A stretch of DNA of 64,000 nt from Pedobacter sp. MC2016-15. GTDB taxonomy: Bacteria; Bacteroidota; Bacteroidia; Sphingobacteriales; Sphingobacteriaceae. Below the pieces are notes generated by a model. It was not told the origin of the DNA. It was given only the letters and a program-made list of their open reading frames with translations, and ran no database searches. A program made the translations under genes and the position numbers. The stretch is taken from contig NZ_JAPIVS010000003.1 in assembly GCF_026239695.1 (NCBI RefSeq), forward strand, positions 310,001-374,000, written 5' to 3'. Shown here one piece after another: positions 54,901 through 61,472 of this stretch (the stretch's first letter is position 1; every line of letters begins with the position of its first letter).

Positions 54901-57900
54901 TGACAAAAAGAGCAGGTTGCGTATATTTAGTGTTATTGATTCTGGCTTGCGCCTCAGCGCTGCTTTCTGTATAGATGATCTCACGTATGTCCGTATCAAG
55001 ATACGCCGATAAGATGCCAGCACATTCATCAATTGCCGCTCTGAATATTCCTTCTTCCTCATAAAGCTCTGCAGCCATATTCAGGTACTGCGCCCCTTGG
55101 CCGGGGAATAAAAAAACCGTTTCTCCCGGAAGGCTTTTCAATTGCTGAGGCTCAGGAGCAGTTTTTTCCAGTCCCGCTACCAGGTCATCTGCTGATCCGG
55201 CAACCACAAAACTGCGGTAGTTGAAGTCTTCCCGCGTCGTTTGTAAGGTATAGGCAGTATCCGCCAGGTTTATGTTTGGCAGTACAGCTACATGTTTCGC
55301 CAAAACAGACCTGTAGCCTTGCAGACTTTCAGGAGATTTTGCCGACCAGCTGATCATTTGTTTTTTTCTTCCGGTATCATTATTTGGCACTTCCGGATGA
55401 TCATGTTCTTCCACTACTACGTGGACATTTGTACCGCCCACACCAAAGGAACTGATACCCGCACGTCTGACTGATTCCGTATCCCAGGATTGCAGTTTTT
55501 GATTCACATAAAATGGTGATGAAGCAAAATCAATATTTGGGTTTGGCTGATCAAAATTGATTGAGGGCGGAATTTCTTTATGATATAAGGCCAGGGTAGT
55601 TTTAATCAGGCCCGCAACTCCTGCTGCAGCCGTCATATGTCCCATATTACTTTTGATAGAACCTATGGCACAATACTGTCGTTTGCTTTGTTCCCCAAAA
55701 GCCTGTCTTAATCCTTCAATCTCGATAGGATCACCAATAGGTGTTCCTGTACCATGGGCCTCAATATACGAGAGCGTTGCAGGATCAATGTCAGCATCAC
55801 TGATCGCCATGGCAATGGCTGCGGCTTGTCCCTCTGTACTCGGGGCTGTAAAACTACCTTTATTACTGCCATCATTATTTACTCCTGTACCCCTGATGAT
55901 ACCGTAAATGGTATCACCATCCTGTTTTGCTGCTGTAAGTGTTTTTAACAAAACCACACCCGCACCGTCGCTGAAGACAGTACCTGTAGAACTTTCATCA
56001 AATGACCTGCAATGTCCGTCTTTGCTTAACATGGCACCTTCCTGGTAAAAATGTCCGCTTTTAACCGGAGAAGTTACACTTGCACCACCGGCGATGGCAA
56101 CATCACATTGATTTTTGCGCAGACTTTCCACCGCTTGTGACACTGCCAGAAGCGAAGTGGAGCATGCAGAAAAAACACTTACTGCAGGTCCTTTCAGATC
56201 CAGTTCATAAGCAGTCCTTGATGAAATATAATCCTTTTCATTTACCGTCATCACCTGAAAAGCACCAACCTGGCTGATGAGACCGGTATTTGCTGCAACA
56301 TTGTGCTGGTAATAACTATTGTTGCCTGATCCGGCAAAAACCCCGATCAGTCCGTCATATTTCGAAGGGAGATGTCCAGATTTTTCAAGTACATCCCTGC
56401 TGATCTCAAGGAATATTCGCTGCTGAGGGTCCATTACTTCAGCCAGCCTTGGGTTTATGCCAAAAAATGAGGCATCAAACAACCCCGTGTCTTTGATAAT
56501 TCCCCTTGCCCGGATGTAATCAGGGTCATTCTTTACTTCATCCGGTATGGACTTGTCCAGTTCTTCTTTGCTGAAAAAGCTGGTTGTTTCCTTCCCGTTG
56601 CGAAGTACATCCCACAGTTCTTCAATCGTGGCGGCGCCGGGAAATCTTCCCGCCATGCCGATAATCGCTATCGGCTCTGCGGAGTCCGCAGACTGTGTAA
56701 GCTGCCTTCTGGTTTTTTGATCAGAAGAAGCAGCATTGAAATATTTTGTGATCTGACTGATACTTGGAAACTGATACAGCTTCGTAATCGGCAGTTCCAT
56801 ATGATGCGCCGAGCGCAGGAGAGATACCGTTTTCAAAGCCAGCAGCGAGTTTCCGCCCAGTTCAAAGAAATTATCATTGATACCTACGGTATCCAGCTCC
56901 AGGACTGAAGCCCATGCCGCAGCAATCTTCTTTTCGTCAGGAGTTTTAGGCGCCAGATACAGGACAGATAATTCCGGACGTTTACGCTCGGGAGCGGGCA
57001 GTGCTTTTTTATCTACTTTTCCACTGCTGGTTTTGGGCAGGTCCTGCATCCATACAAAAGCGGAGGGGATCATGTAATCCGGTAATTGTTCCTCCAGGTA
57101 CTTTCGCACCTCTACAGTATTTTCAGTGCCGTTAGCAGATACGAGGTACGCCAGTAACCGGCTTTGTCCCGCAGTATCATTTTTGGATATCACTATCGCC
57201 TGTTTAATGCCCTCAATGTTATTGAGCTGCACTTCAATTTCTCCAAGTTCAATCCTGTAGCCTCTGATCTTTACCTGATCGTCTCTTCTTCCGAGGAAAT
57301 TAATGCTTCCATCTTCGAGGATAGAGGCAAGGTCACCTGTCAGGTATGCCCTTTGGGCTTCACCATTTACGGTGATGTGGACGAATTTTTCTGCCGTTAG
57401 CTCCGGCCTGTTTAGGTAACCTGCGGCAAGACTGATGCCTGCAATGGCCAGCTCTCCGGTGGTACCCGCTGGGAGCAGATTTTTGTCCTCATCGATAATG
57501 TATATTTCCGTATTGGAAACCGGCGTACCAATATTTGGCAACAGGGGCCATTGTGCTGCAGGTCCTTCCAGTGCGAGTTGTGTGACGACATGACATTCCG
57601 TTGGTCCGTACTGGTTATATAACACACAATTGTCCAGCCCATCAAAGAAATCCTTCACCTGTGGTGTGATCTTCAGTTGTTCGCCGGCAGTCATCACCTC
57701 TTTCAGGCTCTGCGGAAACTGTCGGGTACTGCTTGCTGCCTCAGCCAGAAACTGAAGGGCAACAAAAGGAAGGAAAATGCGGTCAACTTTATTGTCACTA
57801 ATATATTGTAGCAGGTTCACAGGGTCCAGGCGCAGGTCATCGCTCACCAGCACCAGAGTTGCACCGGTAGTCAGAGTAGCAAAAATCTCCTGGAAAGACA

Positions 57901-58507
57901 CGTCAAAACTCAGCGGAGCAAATTGCAAGGTCCTGCTATCCGGGCCGGCAATTGAATGCTGATGCTGCCACAGCATTAAATTTGACATCGCCTTCTGCGT
58001 CATATAAACTCCTTTGGGAGTTCCTGTAGAACCAGAGGTATAAAGTACGTAGATATTGGGATTCTGTGTTGCAGCCGGGATTTCGCCCTCGGCTGAGAGG
58101 CCGGATGCCACGTTCAGACCCAGATGTGCAAAATAATCTTCTTCCTGTGAGGAAGATAGGCAGGTCTTAATCCCCGAATCAGTGATGATCTGCTGAAGTC
58201 GTTGTACAGGGTAGGAGGGGTCCAGCGGCAGATACGCTTTACCTGCAGCCAGCACAGCCAGCACGGCAACGATCATCTCAATGGAGCGGCTTGTACTCAG
58301 GCCGATGAGCTCTTCCTCTGCTGCAGATCTCAAAATACGGTCACGAAGGATCTGCACTTTTTCCTGCAGGGATGAATAGCTCACATGCTCAGCCCCAAAA
58401 GAAACTGCAGTATGCGCTGGGAAATCTTTTACGGTGTTTTCAAAAAGGCTGTAAATAAGTGGAAGTTGGTCTGAGTCGTCAAGGCCTTGCTTATTTTTGT
58501 TTTCCAT
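51917..58507 (-). CDS. Hybrid NRPS-PKS megasynthase, A-T-KS-AT-T-aminotransferase
   Basis: A 2196-residue protein. Domains in order: adenylation (about 15-510; LYTSGSTGTPKGV, NQYGPTE), carrier (S554 in FELGGNSL), ketosynthase (about 611-1035; C782 in SACSTSL, H918 in EAHGTGT, H957 in SNMGHM), acyltransferase (about 1130-1430; S1225 in GHSIGEY, HAFH at 1321-1324, the malonyl-type signature), carrier (S1535 in IGLDSLLL), an Ala/Ser/Pro-rich linker with a short coil (1575-1700), and a class III aminotransferase (about 1735-2135; FDEVITGFR, K1979 in YGKVIGGGMP). There is no condensation, ketoreductase or dehydratase domain. It should load an amino acid, add one malonyl unit and aminate the beta-keto group, as in mycosubtilin and microcystin synthases. 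By-eye specificity positions read D-V-Q-F-M-A-Q-V-V-K. Confidence 0.94.
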   Translation of the reverse strand: MENKNKQGLDDSDQLPLIYSLFENTVKDFPAHTAVSFGAEHVSYSSLQEKVQILRDRILRSAAEEELIGLSTSRSIEMIVAVLAVLAAGKAYLPLDPSYPVQRLQQIITDSGIKTCLSSSQEEDYFAHLGLNVASGLSAEGEIPAATQNPNIYVLYTSGSTGTPKGVYMTQKAMSNLMLWQHQHSIAGPDSRTLQFAPLSFDVSFQEIFATLTTGATLVLVSDDLRLDPVNLLQYISDNKVDRIFLPFVALQFLAEAASSTRQFPQSLKEVMTAGEQLKITPQVKDFFDGLDNCVLYNQYGPTECHVVTQLALEGPAAQWPLLPNIGTPVSNTEIYIIDEDKNLLPAGTTGELAIAGISLAAGYLNRPELTAEKFVHITVNGEAQRAYLTGDLASILEDGSINFLGRRDDQVKIRGYRIELGEIEVQLNNIEGIKQAIVISKNDTAGQSRLLAYLVSANGTENTVEVRKYLEEQLPDYMIPSAFVWMQDLPKTSSGKVDKKALPAPERKRPELSVLYLAPKTPDEKKIAAAWASVLELDTVGINDNFFELGGNSLLALKTVSLLRSAHHMELPITKLYQFPSISQITKYFNAASSDQKTRRQLTQSADSAEPIAIIGMAGRFPGAATIEELWDVLRNGKETTSFFSKEELDKSIPDEVKNDPDYIRARGIIKDTGLFDASFFGINPRLAEVMDPQQRIFLEISRDVLEKSGHLPSKYDGLIGVFAGSGNNSYYQHNVAANTGLISQVGAFQVMTVNEKDYISSRTAYELDLKGPAVSVFSACSTSLLAVSQAVESLRKNQCDVAIAGGASVTSPVKSGHFYQEGAMLSKDGHCRSFDESSTGTVFSDGAGVVLLKTLTAAKQDGDTIYGIIRGTGVNNDGSNKGSFTAPSTEGQAAAIAMAISDADIDPATLSYIEAHGTGTPIGDPIEIEGLRQAFGEQSKRQYCAIGSIKSNMGHMTAAAGVAGLIKTTLALYHKEIPPSINFDQPNPNIDFASSPFYVNQKLQSWDTESVRRAGISSFGVGGTNVHVVVEEHDHPEVPNNDTGRKKQMISWSAKSPESLQGYRSVLAKHVAVLPNINLADTAYTLQTTREDFNYRSFVVAGSADDLVAGLEKTAPEPQQLKSLPGETVFLFPGQGAQYLNMAAELYEEEGIFRAAIDECAGILSAYLDTDIREIIYTESSAEAQARINNTKYTQPALFVISYALAKLWMSWGIQPSILCGHSIGEYVAAHLAGIFSLEDGIKLIATRGELVSKLPEGSMLSVRTDAETVKNLLPSTLSVAAINSPKLCVIAGTDEDIEAFQAVLDEQQILHKKLHTSHAFHSWMMDPVLDTFAKVVAQTTLKRPQKPIVSTVTGDFLTDAEAQDPAYWTNHLRKTVLFSPAIETILKLDNPLLIESGPGNTCTTLAWQHGNKNNFNAVATLDKKEATGATDSILNALGKVWQLGLEPDWKTFYQHQKREVIDLPTYSYHKKRFWADPKLLTHTINEPITALPTAMRKDTLTEKIKEILEDASGIEMDGVTPDMSFIEIGLDSLLLTQVALIFKKEFSLPITFRQLNEEYATIDALAGFVDQSLPAEKVAVAAPSAATAPVQNFSPQSSHTFTPSDSALGLIAQQLQLLSKQVELMQGGAPQPSAETITANNYSESTIPAPVKFAPSFLSSNSATQDLTLSGISPEELAEIKKPFGAVARIEKQATSLEPAQKEFLDKLTQRYNQKTAGSKAFAQQNRAHMADPRVVSGFKPYTKEIVYSIVTNKSQGSHLWDIDGNEYIDALNGFGSNLLGYQHPVLKAAVLDQVEKGYEIGPQHELAGEVSALICEFTGFDRAALCNTGSEAVLGAIRIARTVTGRSLIVAFSGSYHGINDEVIIRGTKKLKSFPAAPGIMPEAVQNMLILDYGTDESLQIIRERANEIAAVLVEPVQSRRPEFQPVAFLKEVREITLQSESVLIFDEVITGFRAHQGGTQAIFGIQADLGTYGKVIGGGMPIGAIAGKKQFMDALDGGFWQYGDDSFPEIGVTYFAGTFVRHPLALAAGRASLLFMKEKGTELQTVLNENTSYLAGLLNSTAEEFHLPMYAAYFGSLWKIKFKEEYPYSELLFTLMREKGIHIWDGFPCFLTVSHTMEEIDLIAAKFRESILELMSVNLIPLTEESPAKKADMQEAPVAGARLGRDQAGNPAWFIADPENPSKYLQVEAKI

Positions 58508-59291
58508 TGAACTCCAATTTTTTTAACCGGTCGTAGACTTCTTTTTTAACGAACAGACGCTTCAACGCAACAGTAGAATGTACCAGCACATAGCCCGCTT
58601 TTCTCAACTTGTCACAGCTGTTTTTAATCCTGAAATGGAAAGCCTTGTCCGTTGTATTATATATTTCATCAAATTCAACAAGTATTGCCGTCACATCAAG
58701 CTGGTCTTCTACGATGGTATCGATAACTTTATATTCGGCACCCTCGATTTCAATCTTAAGAAGATCGATATGGGAATGACCCAATTGTTTCATGAGGTTG
58801 CCCAGACGATCTACCGGTGCTTCAATAAAACTTTTGGAGTCTGTAAAAAGATAGGCTGAGTGCGATGAATAATTTTCCCTTTCAGGATCATAGAATTTAA
58901 GAATATCTTTCTTATCCCAGAGTCCTACGGGAACAAATTCAATCTCATTGAACTGTTTGGGGCTGATTTTGTAGTGATACGAGAACAGTTTTGGGTCCAG
59001 CGTCAGCGGCGTTCCCTTGTTGACAAAGGCCTTCACTTCATCAAAGTGATTAATGCCATAGGGCGAAGGATCGAAAATATAAACCCGCGAATCATATTTC
59101 ATCTTGAGCTCAGTATCAAATGATATATCTTCACCTGCGCCTACGCAATAAATGATAGATTCCGAATTAAGAAAATCATCAGGAACAAGATATCCATGTC
59201 TTTCTGAACCAAAATAGCTCAAATTTTTCAACGATTTTACATTGGACTGGGGATGAATACCCAGCATTTTTTTTATGAGTTGCGTTGCCAT
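58491..59291 (-). CDS. FkbM-family methyltransferase
   Basis: A 266-residue SAM-dependent methyltransferase of the FkbM type. SIIYCVGAGEDISFDTEL is the SAM-binding strand and loop, VYIFDPSPYGINHF carries the acidic motif II, and HIDLLKIEIEGAEYKVIDTI is the family signature (usually DLLKIDVEGxE). FkbM proteins usually O-methylate hydroxyl groups of natural products or sugars. It is the first gene of the biosynthetic operon and overlaps the megasynthase start by 17 bases, so it is almost certainly expressed with it. It may methylate the product, although a function in glycan methylation cannot be excluded. Confidence 0.86.
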   Translation of the reverse strand: MATQLIKKMLGIHPQSNVKSLKNLSYFGSERHGYLVPDDFLNSESIIYCVGAGEDISFDTELKMKYDSRVYIFDPSPYGINHFDEVKAFVNKGTPLTLDPKLFSYHYKISPKQFNEIEFVPVGLWDKKDILKFYDPERENYSSHSAYLFTDSKSFIEAPVDRLGNLMKQLGHSHIDLLKIEIEGAEYKVIDTIVEDQLDVTAILVEFDEIYNTTDKAFHFRIKNSCDKLRKAGYVLVHSTVALKRLFVKKEVYDRLKKLEFNGKQK

Positions 59292-59322
59292 TTAAATAAT
59301 CGTATTTGTTATATTTTCTACC

Positions 59323-59358
59323 CTACTAAAGTACACATTCTACTAAACATGCGGCAAG
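59323..59358 (-). promoter_or_regulatory. Putative promoter and operator of the biosynthetic operon
   Basis: Read on the minus strand, CTTG (59355-59358) and TACTTTAG (59326-59333) are 21 bases apart, each one base off the Bacteroidota TTTG and TAnnTTTG elements. Two direct copies of CTACTAAA (plus-strand 59323-59330 and 59340-59347), 17 bases apart, overlap the -7 box and the spacer. This is a suitable arrangement for a repressor such as the divergent TetR protein. Confidence 0.4.
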
Positions 59359-59474
59359 GCCATTTGATATTAATATGATTTGTAGTAAGTGTAATGTTTA
59401 ATAACAGTATTATGAATGCAATTGTTCATCCCAAAACAATAATCACTTTATTATGAGTTTCAGTAAACAAAATC

Positions 59475-59491
59475 TATACTATTTTAGTATA
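59475..59491. promoter_or_regulatory. Palindrome TATACT-N5-AGTATA upstream of the TetR gene
   Basis: A perfect 6-bp inverted repeat with a five-base centre, 77 bases before the TetR start. Its core shares TAGTA with the CTACTAAA repeats on the other side of the gap, so one dimeric regulator may bind both. Confidence 0.4.
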
Positions 59492-59521
59492 TGTCTTATT
59501 ATTTTACAGAATTATATTCGA

Positions 59522-59529
59522 TACTTTTG
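59522..59529 (+). promoter_or_regulatory. Bacteroidota -7 box for the TetR gene
   Basis: TACTTTTG is an exact TAnnTTTG match 39 bases before the TetR start codon. No good TTTG -33 element is seen. Confidence 0.45.
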
Positions 59530-59568
59530 AAAGCATAAGTACAGTTCTAACCTGATAGAGATTTCCTT

Positions 59569-60156
59569 ATGGAAAAAGACGAAAATGTGATTAGCGAGAT
59601 ATTGGCAGCAGCCAAATCCTTATTTGGTAAATTCGGACTGAAAAAGACAACTATAGATGATATCTCTGCCGCCTCAGGAAAAGGGAAGAGCACACTGTAC
59701 AATTACTTCCCGGGAAAAAATGAGATTTTCGAGGCTGTAATAAAGGATGAGATGCAGACCGTGATCAGAAAATTACAGGAAACAATTGATGCAGCGCCTA
59801 CTGCAAAAAATAAACTCAAAGGTTATCTCACCTGTCAGAGCGCTGCAATTATTGAATTGCGTAGCCTTTATAAAGTGTTGTTCGAGGATATGATTGAATC
59901 CCGCAAGATGTTAATGCCTTTGCGCGTCAGGTACGAAAACTCTCAGATTGAAATGATCAGCGGAATCATTCAGGGAGGAATAGCCTCGGCTGAGTTCAAA
60001 TATATGTCTGATATACATATTAACAAATTATCTTTAATCCTGATTATTGCCTTCAGGGGATTACATTTTCCCCTCTCCATTAATCCTGGTGAAATACAAC
60101 CCCATCAGTACTTCGATGCACTCATAGATATGCTTATCGAAGGAATTGGGAATTAA
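59569..60156 (+). CDS. TetR/AcrR-family transcriptional regulator
   Basis: A 195-residue protein with the TetR DNA-binding domain in residues 6-55: ILAAAKSLFGKFGLKKTTIDDISAASGKGKSTLYNYFPGKNEIFEAV. The C-terminal ligand-binding domain is all-helical and resembles no specific type that I can name. It is divergent from the FkbM-megasynthase operon across 277 bases that contain repeat and palindrome elements, so it is the likely local repressor. The HD-domain gene begins 21 bases after its stop, so they may share a transcript. Confidence 0.9.
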   Translation: MEKDENVISEILAAAKSLFGKFGLKKTTIDDISAASGKGKSTLYNYFPGKNEIFEAVIKDEMQTVIRKLQETIDAAPTAKNKLKGYLTCQSAAIIELRSLYKVLFEDMIESRKMLMPLRVRYENSQIEMISGIIQGGIASAEFKYMSDIHINKLSLILIIAFRGLHFPLSINPGEIQPHQYFDALIDMLIEGIGN

Positions 60157-60177
60157 CAATAAAACTGCCATATTTAT

Positions 60178-61464
60178 ATGATGAATTACCTTGGGTTATT
60201 AGATCAGGTGAGGGCACATGTAGCCAGCCTTTTTCACGCCAAAAAAGATGATAAACTGATTTACCATGACCTTATCCATACAGAACAGGTAGTTAAGTCT
60301 GTCGTTAAAATTGCCAATCATTATCAGCTCTCTGACCGTGATTTTTTTGTAGTCAATGCTGCAGCATGGTTCCACGATATCGGATACCTGACCAGCTTCG
60401 AGCACCATGAAGCCAGGGGAGCGGAGTCCGCACGGAAATTCCTCACCGAGAGGGGAGCGGAGCCAGAAGTGACAGAAGAAGTAGTCAATTGTATACTGGC
60501 TACAAAAATGCCGCAGCATCCTGTGGGCTTACTCGAACAGATTATTTGTGATGCCGACCTGTTTCACCTGGGGGGCGACAACTTTAAGGAAAGAAACAAA
60601 CTCATGCGCAGAGAGGCTGAGGCATTTTTTGATAAAGATATCGACAAAAGTGACTGGCGGTTAAAAACGATCTCCCTTTTTGAAGCACACCACTATCATA
60701 CAGAATATGCACAGGACCTGCTCAATGCAAAAAAAGAACTGAACCTGCAGGAGCTCAGGGAAAAAGCTATGAAGCAGTCCGGTGGGGATGATAAAAAAGA
60801 ACAAAAGCCGCAGAAGCAGCAGAACGTTGTTACAAAACTAAATCCTGATAGTGATCTAAAATTGACCGACAGTGTGGAAATCATGAAAAAAGAAAAAGAA
60901 AAAGAAAAAGATAAGAAAAAGAAAAAAAGTGACCGTCCTGATAAGGGGATAGAAACGATGTTCCGTATCACATCCGGAAATAACCAGCGACTAAGTGATA
61001 TGGCTGATAACAAAGCCCATATCATGATTTCCACAAATTCTATCATTCTGTCCGTTATCCTCAGTATCCTGCTGCGTAAACTTGAAGACAATCCACATCT
61101 CATTATTCCTACGCTGATTTTATTGGTTATTTGCGTGGTCACGATGGTGTTCTCTATTCTTGCTACCAGACCCGCCGTGCCGGAAGGAACGTTTACTGAT
61201 GAGGATATCAGGCAGAAGAAAGTGAACCTCCTGTTTTTCGGGAACTTCTACCGCATGGACCTCCCTCAGTATGCAGCAGGCATGGAGAAGATTATGGAGG
61301 ACCGTGAATTTTTATACGGTACCCTCATTAAGGACGTATATTCTCAGGGTGTAGTACTCGGACGCAAATACCGTTTATTGAGAATTGCCTATAATGTCTT
61401 TATGTTCGGGATCATCGGTTCAGTGCTTGCATTTGTAATTGCCGCCGCCTGGGTTGCACTTTAA
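60178..61464 (+). CDS. HD-domain protein fused to a Pycsar-effector-like membrane domain
   Basis: A 428-residue two-part protein. Residues 1-185 are an HD phosphohydrolase with the metal ligands H34 in YHDLIHTEQV, H66-D67 in WFHDIGYL and D126 in CDADLFHLGG. A highly charged linker follows (KEKEKEKDKKKKKS at about 237-250). Residues 257-428 match the Pycsar effector membrane domain (PycTM, DUF5706): ETMFRITSGNNQRLSDMADNKAHIMISTN, two helices at about 285-330, and one at about 400-425. PycTM proteins damage the membrane on a cyclic-pyrimidine-nucleotide signal in phage defence. No cyclase gene is adjacent, and the next gene is ppk1, so a role in nucleotide or polyphosphate signalling is also possible. 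Two ATG codons (60178, 60181) are equally good starts. Confidence 0.85.
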   Translation: MMNYLGLLDQVRAHVASLFHAKKDDKLIYHDLIHTEQVVKSVVKIANHYQLSDRDFFVVNAAAWFHDIGYLTSFEHHEARGAESARKFLTERGAEPEVTEEVVNCILATKMPQHPVGLLEQIICDADLFHLGGDNFKERNKLMRREAEAFFDKDIDKSDWRLKTISLFEAHHYHTEYAQDLLNAKKELNLQELREKAMKQSGGDDKKEQKPQKQQNVVTKLNPDSDLKLTDSVEIMKKEKEKEKDKKKKKSDRPDKGIETMFRITSGNNQRLSDMADNKAHIMISTNSIILSVILSILLRKLEDNPHLIIPTLILLVICVVTMVFSILATRPAVPEGTFTDEDIRQKKVNLLFFGNFYRMDLPQYAAGMEKIMEDREFLYGTLIKDVYSQGVVLGRKYRLLRIAYNVFMFGIIGSVLAFVIAAAWVAL

Positions 61465-61472
61465 TCGTTTTT

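Noticed and set aside
60696-61142. Long minus-strand frame of 148 codons opposite the HD-PycTM gene.
   Set aside because: It is rich in Ser and Phe runs that mirror the Lys/Glu linker on the plus strand; it is an antisense shadow.
60178-61464. A complete Pycsar defence system.
   Set aside because: No pyrimidine cyclase (PycC) gene lies next to it in the window; only the effector-like domain is seen, so I report it as an HD fusion.
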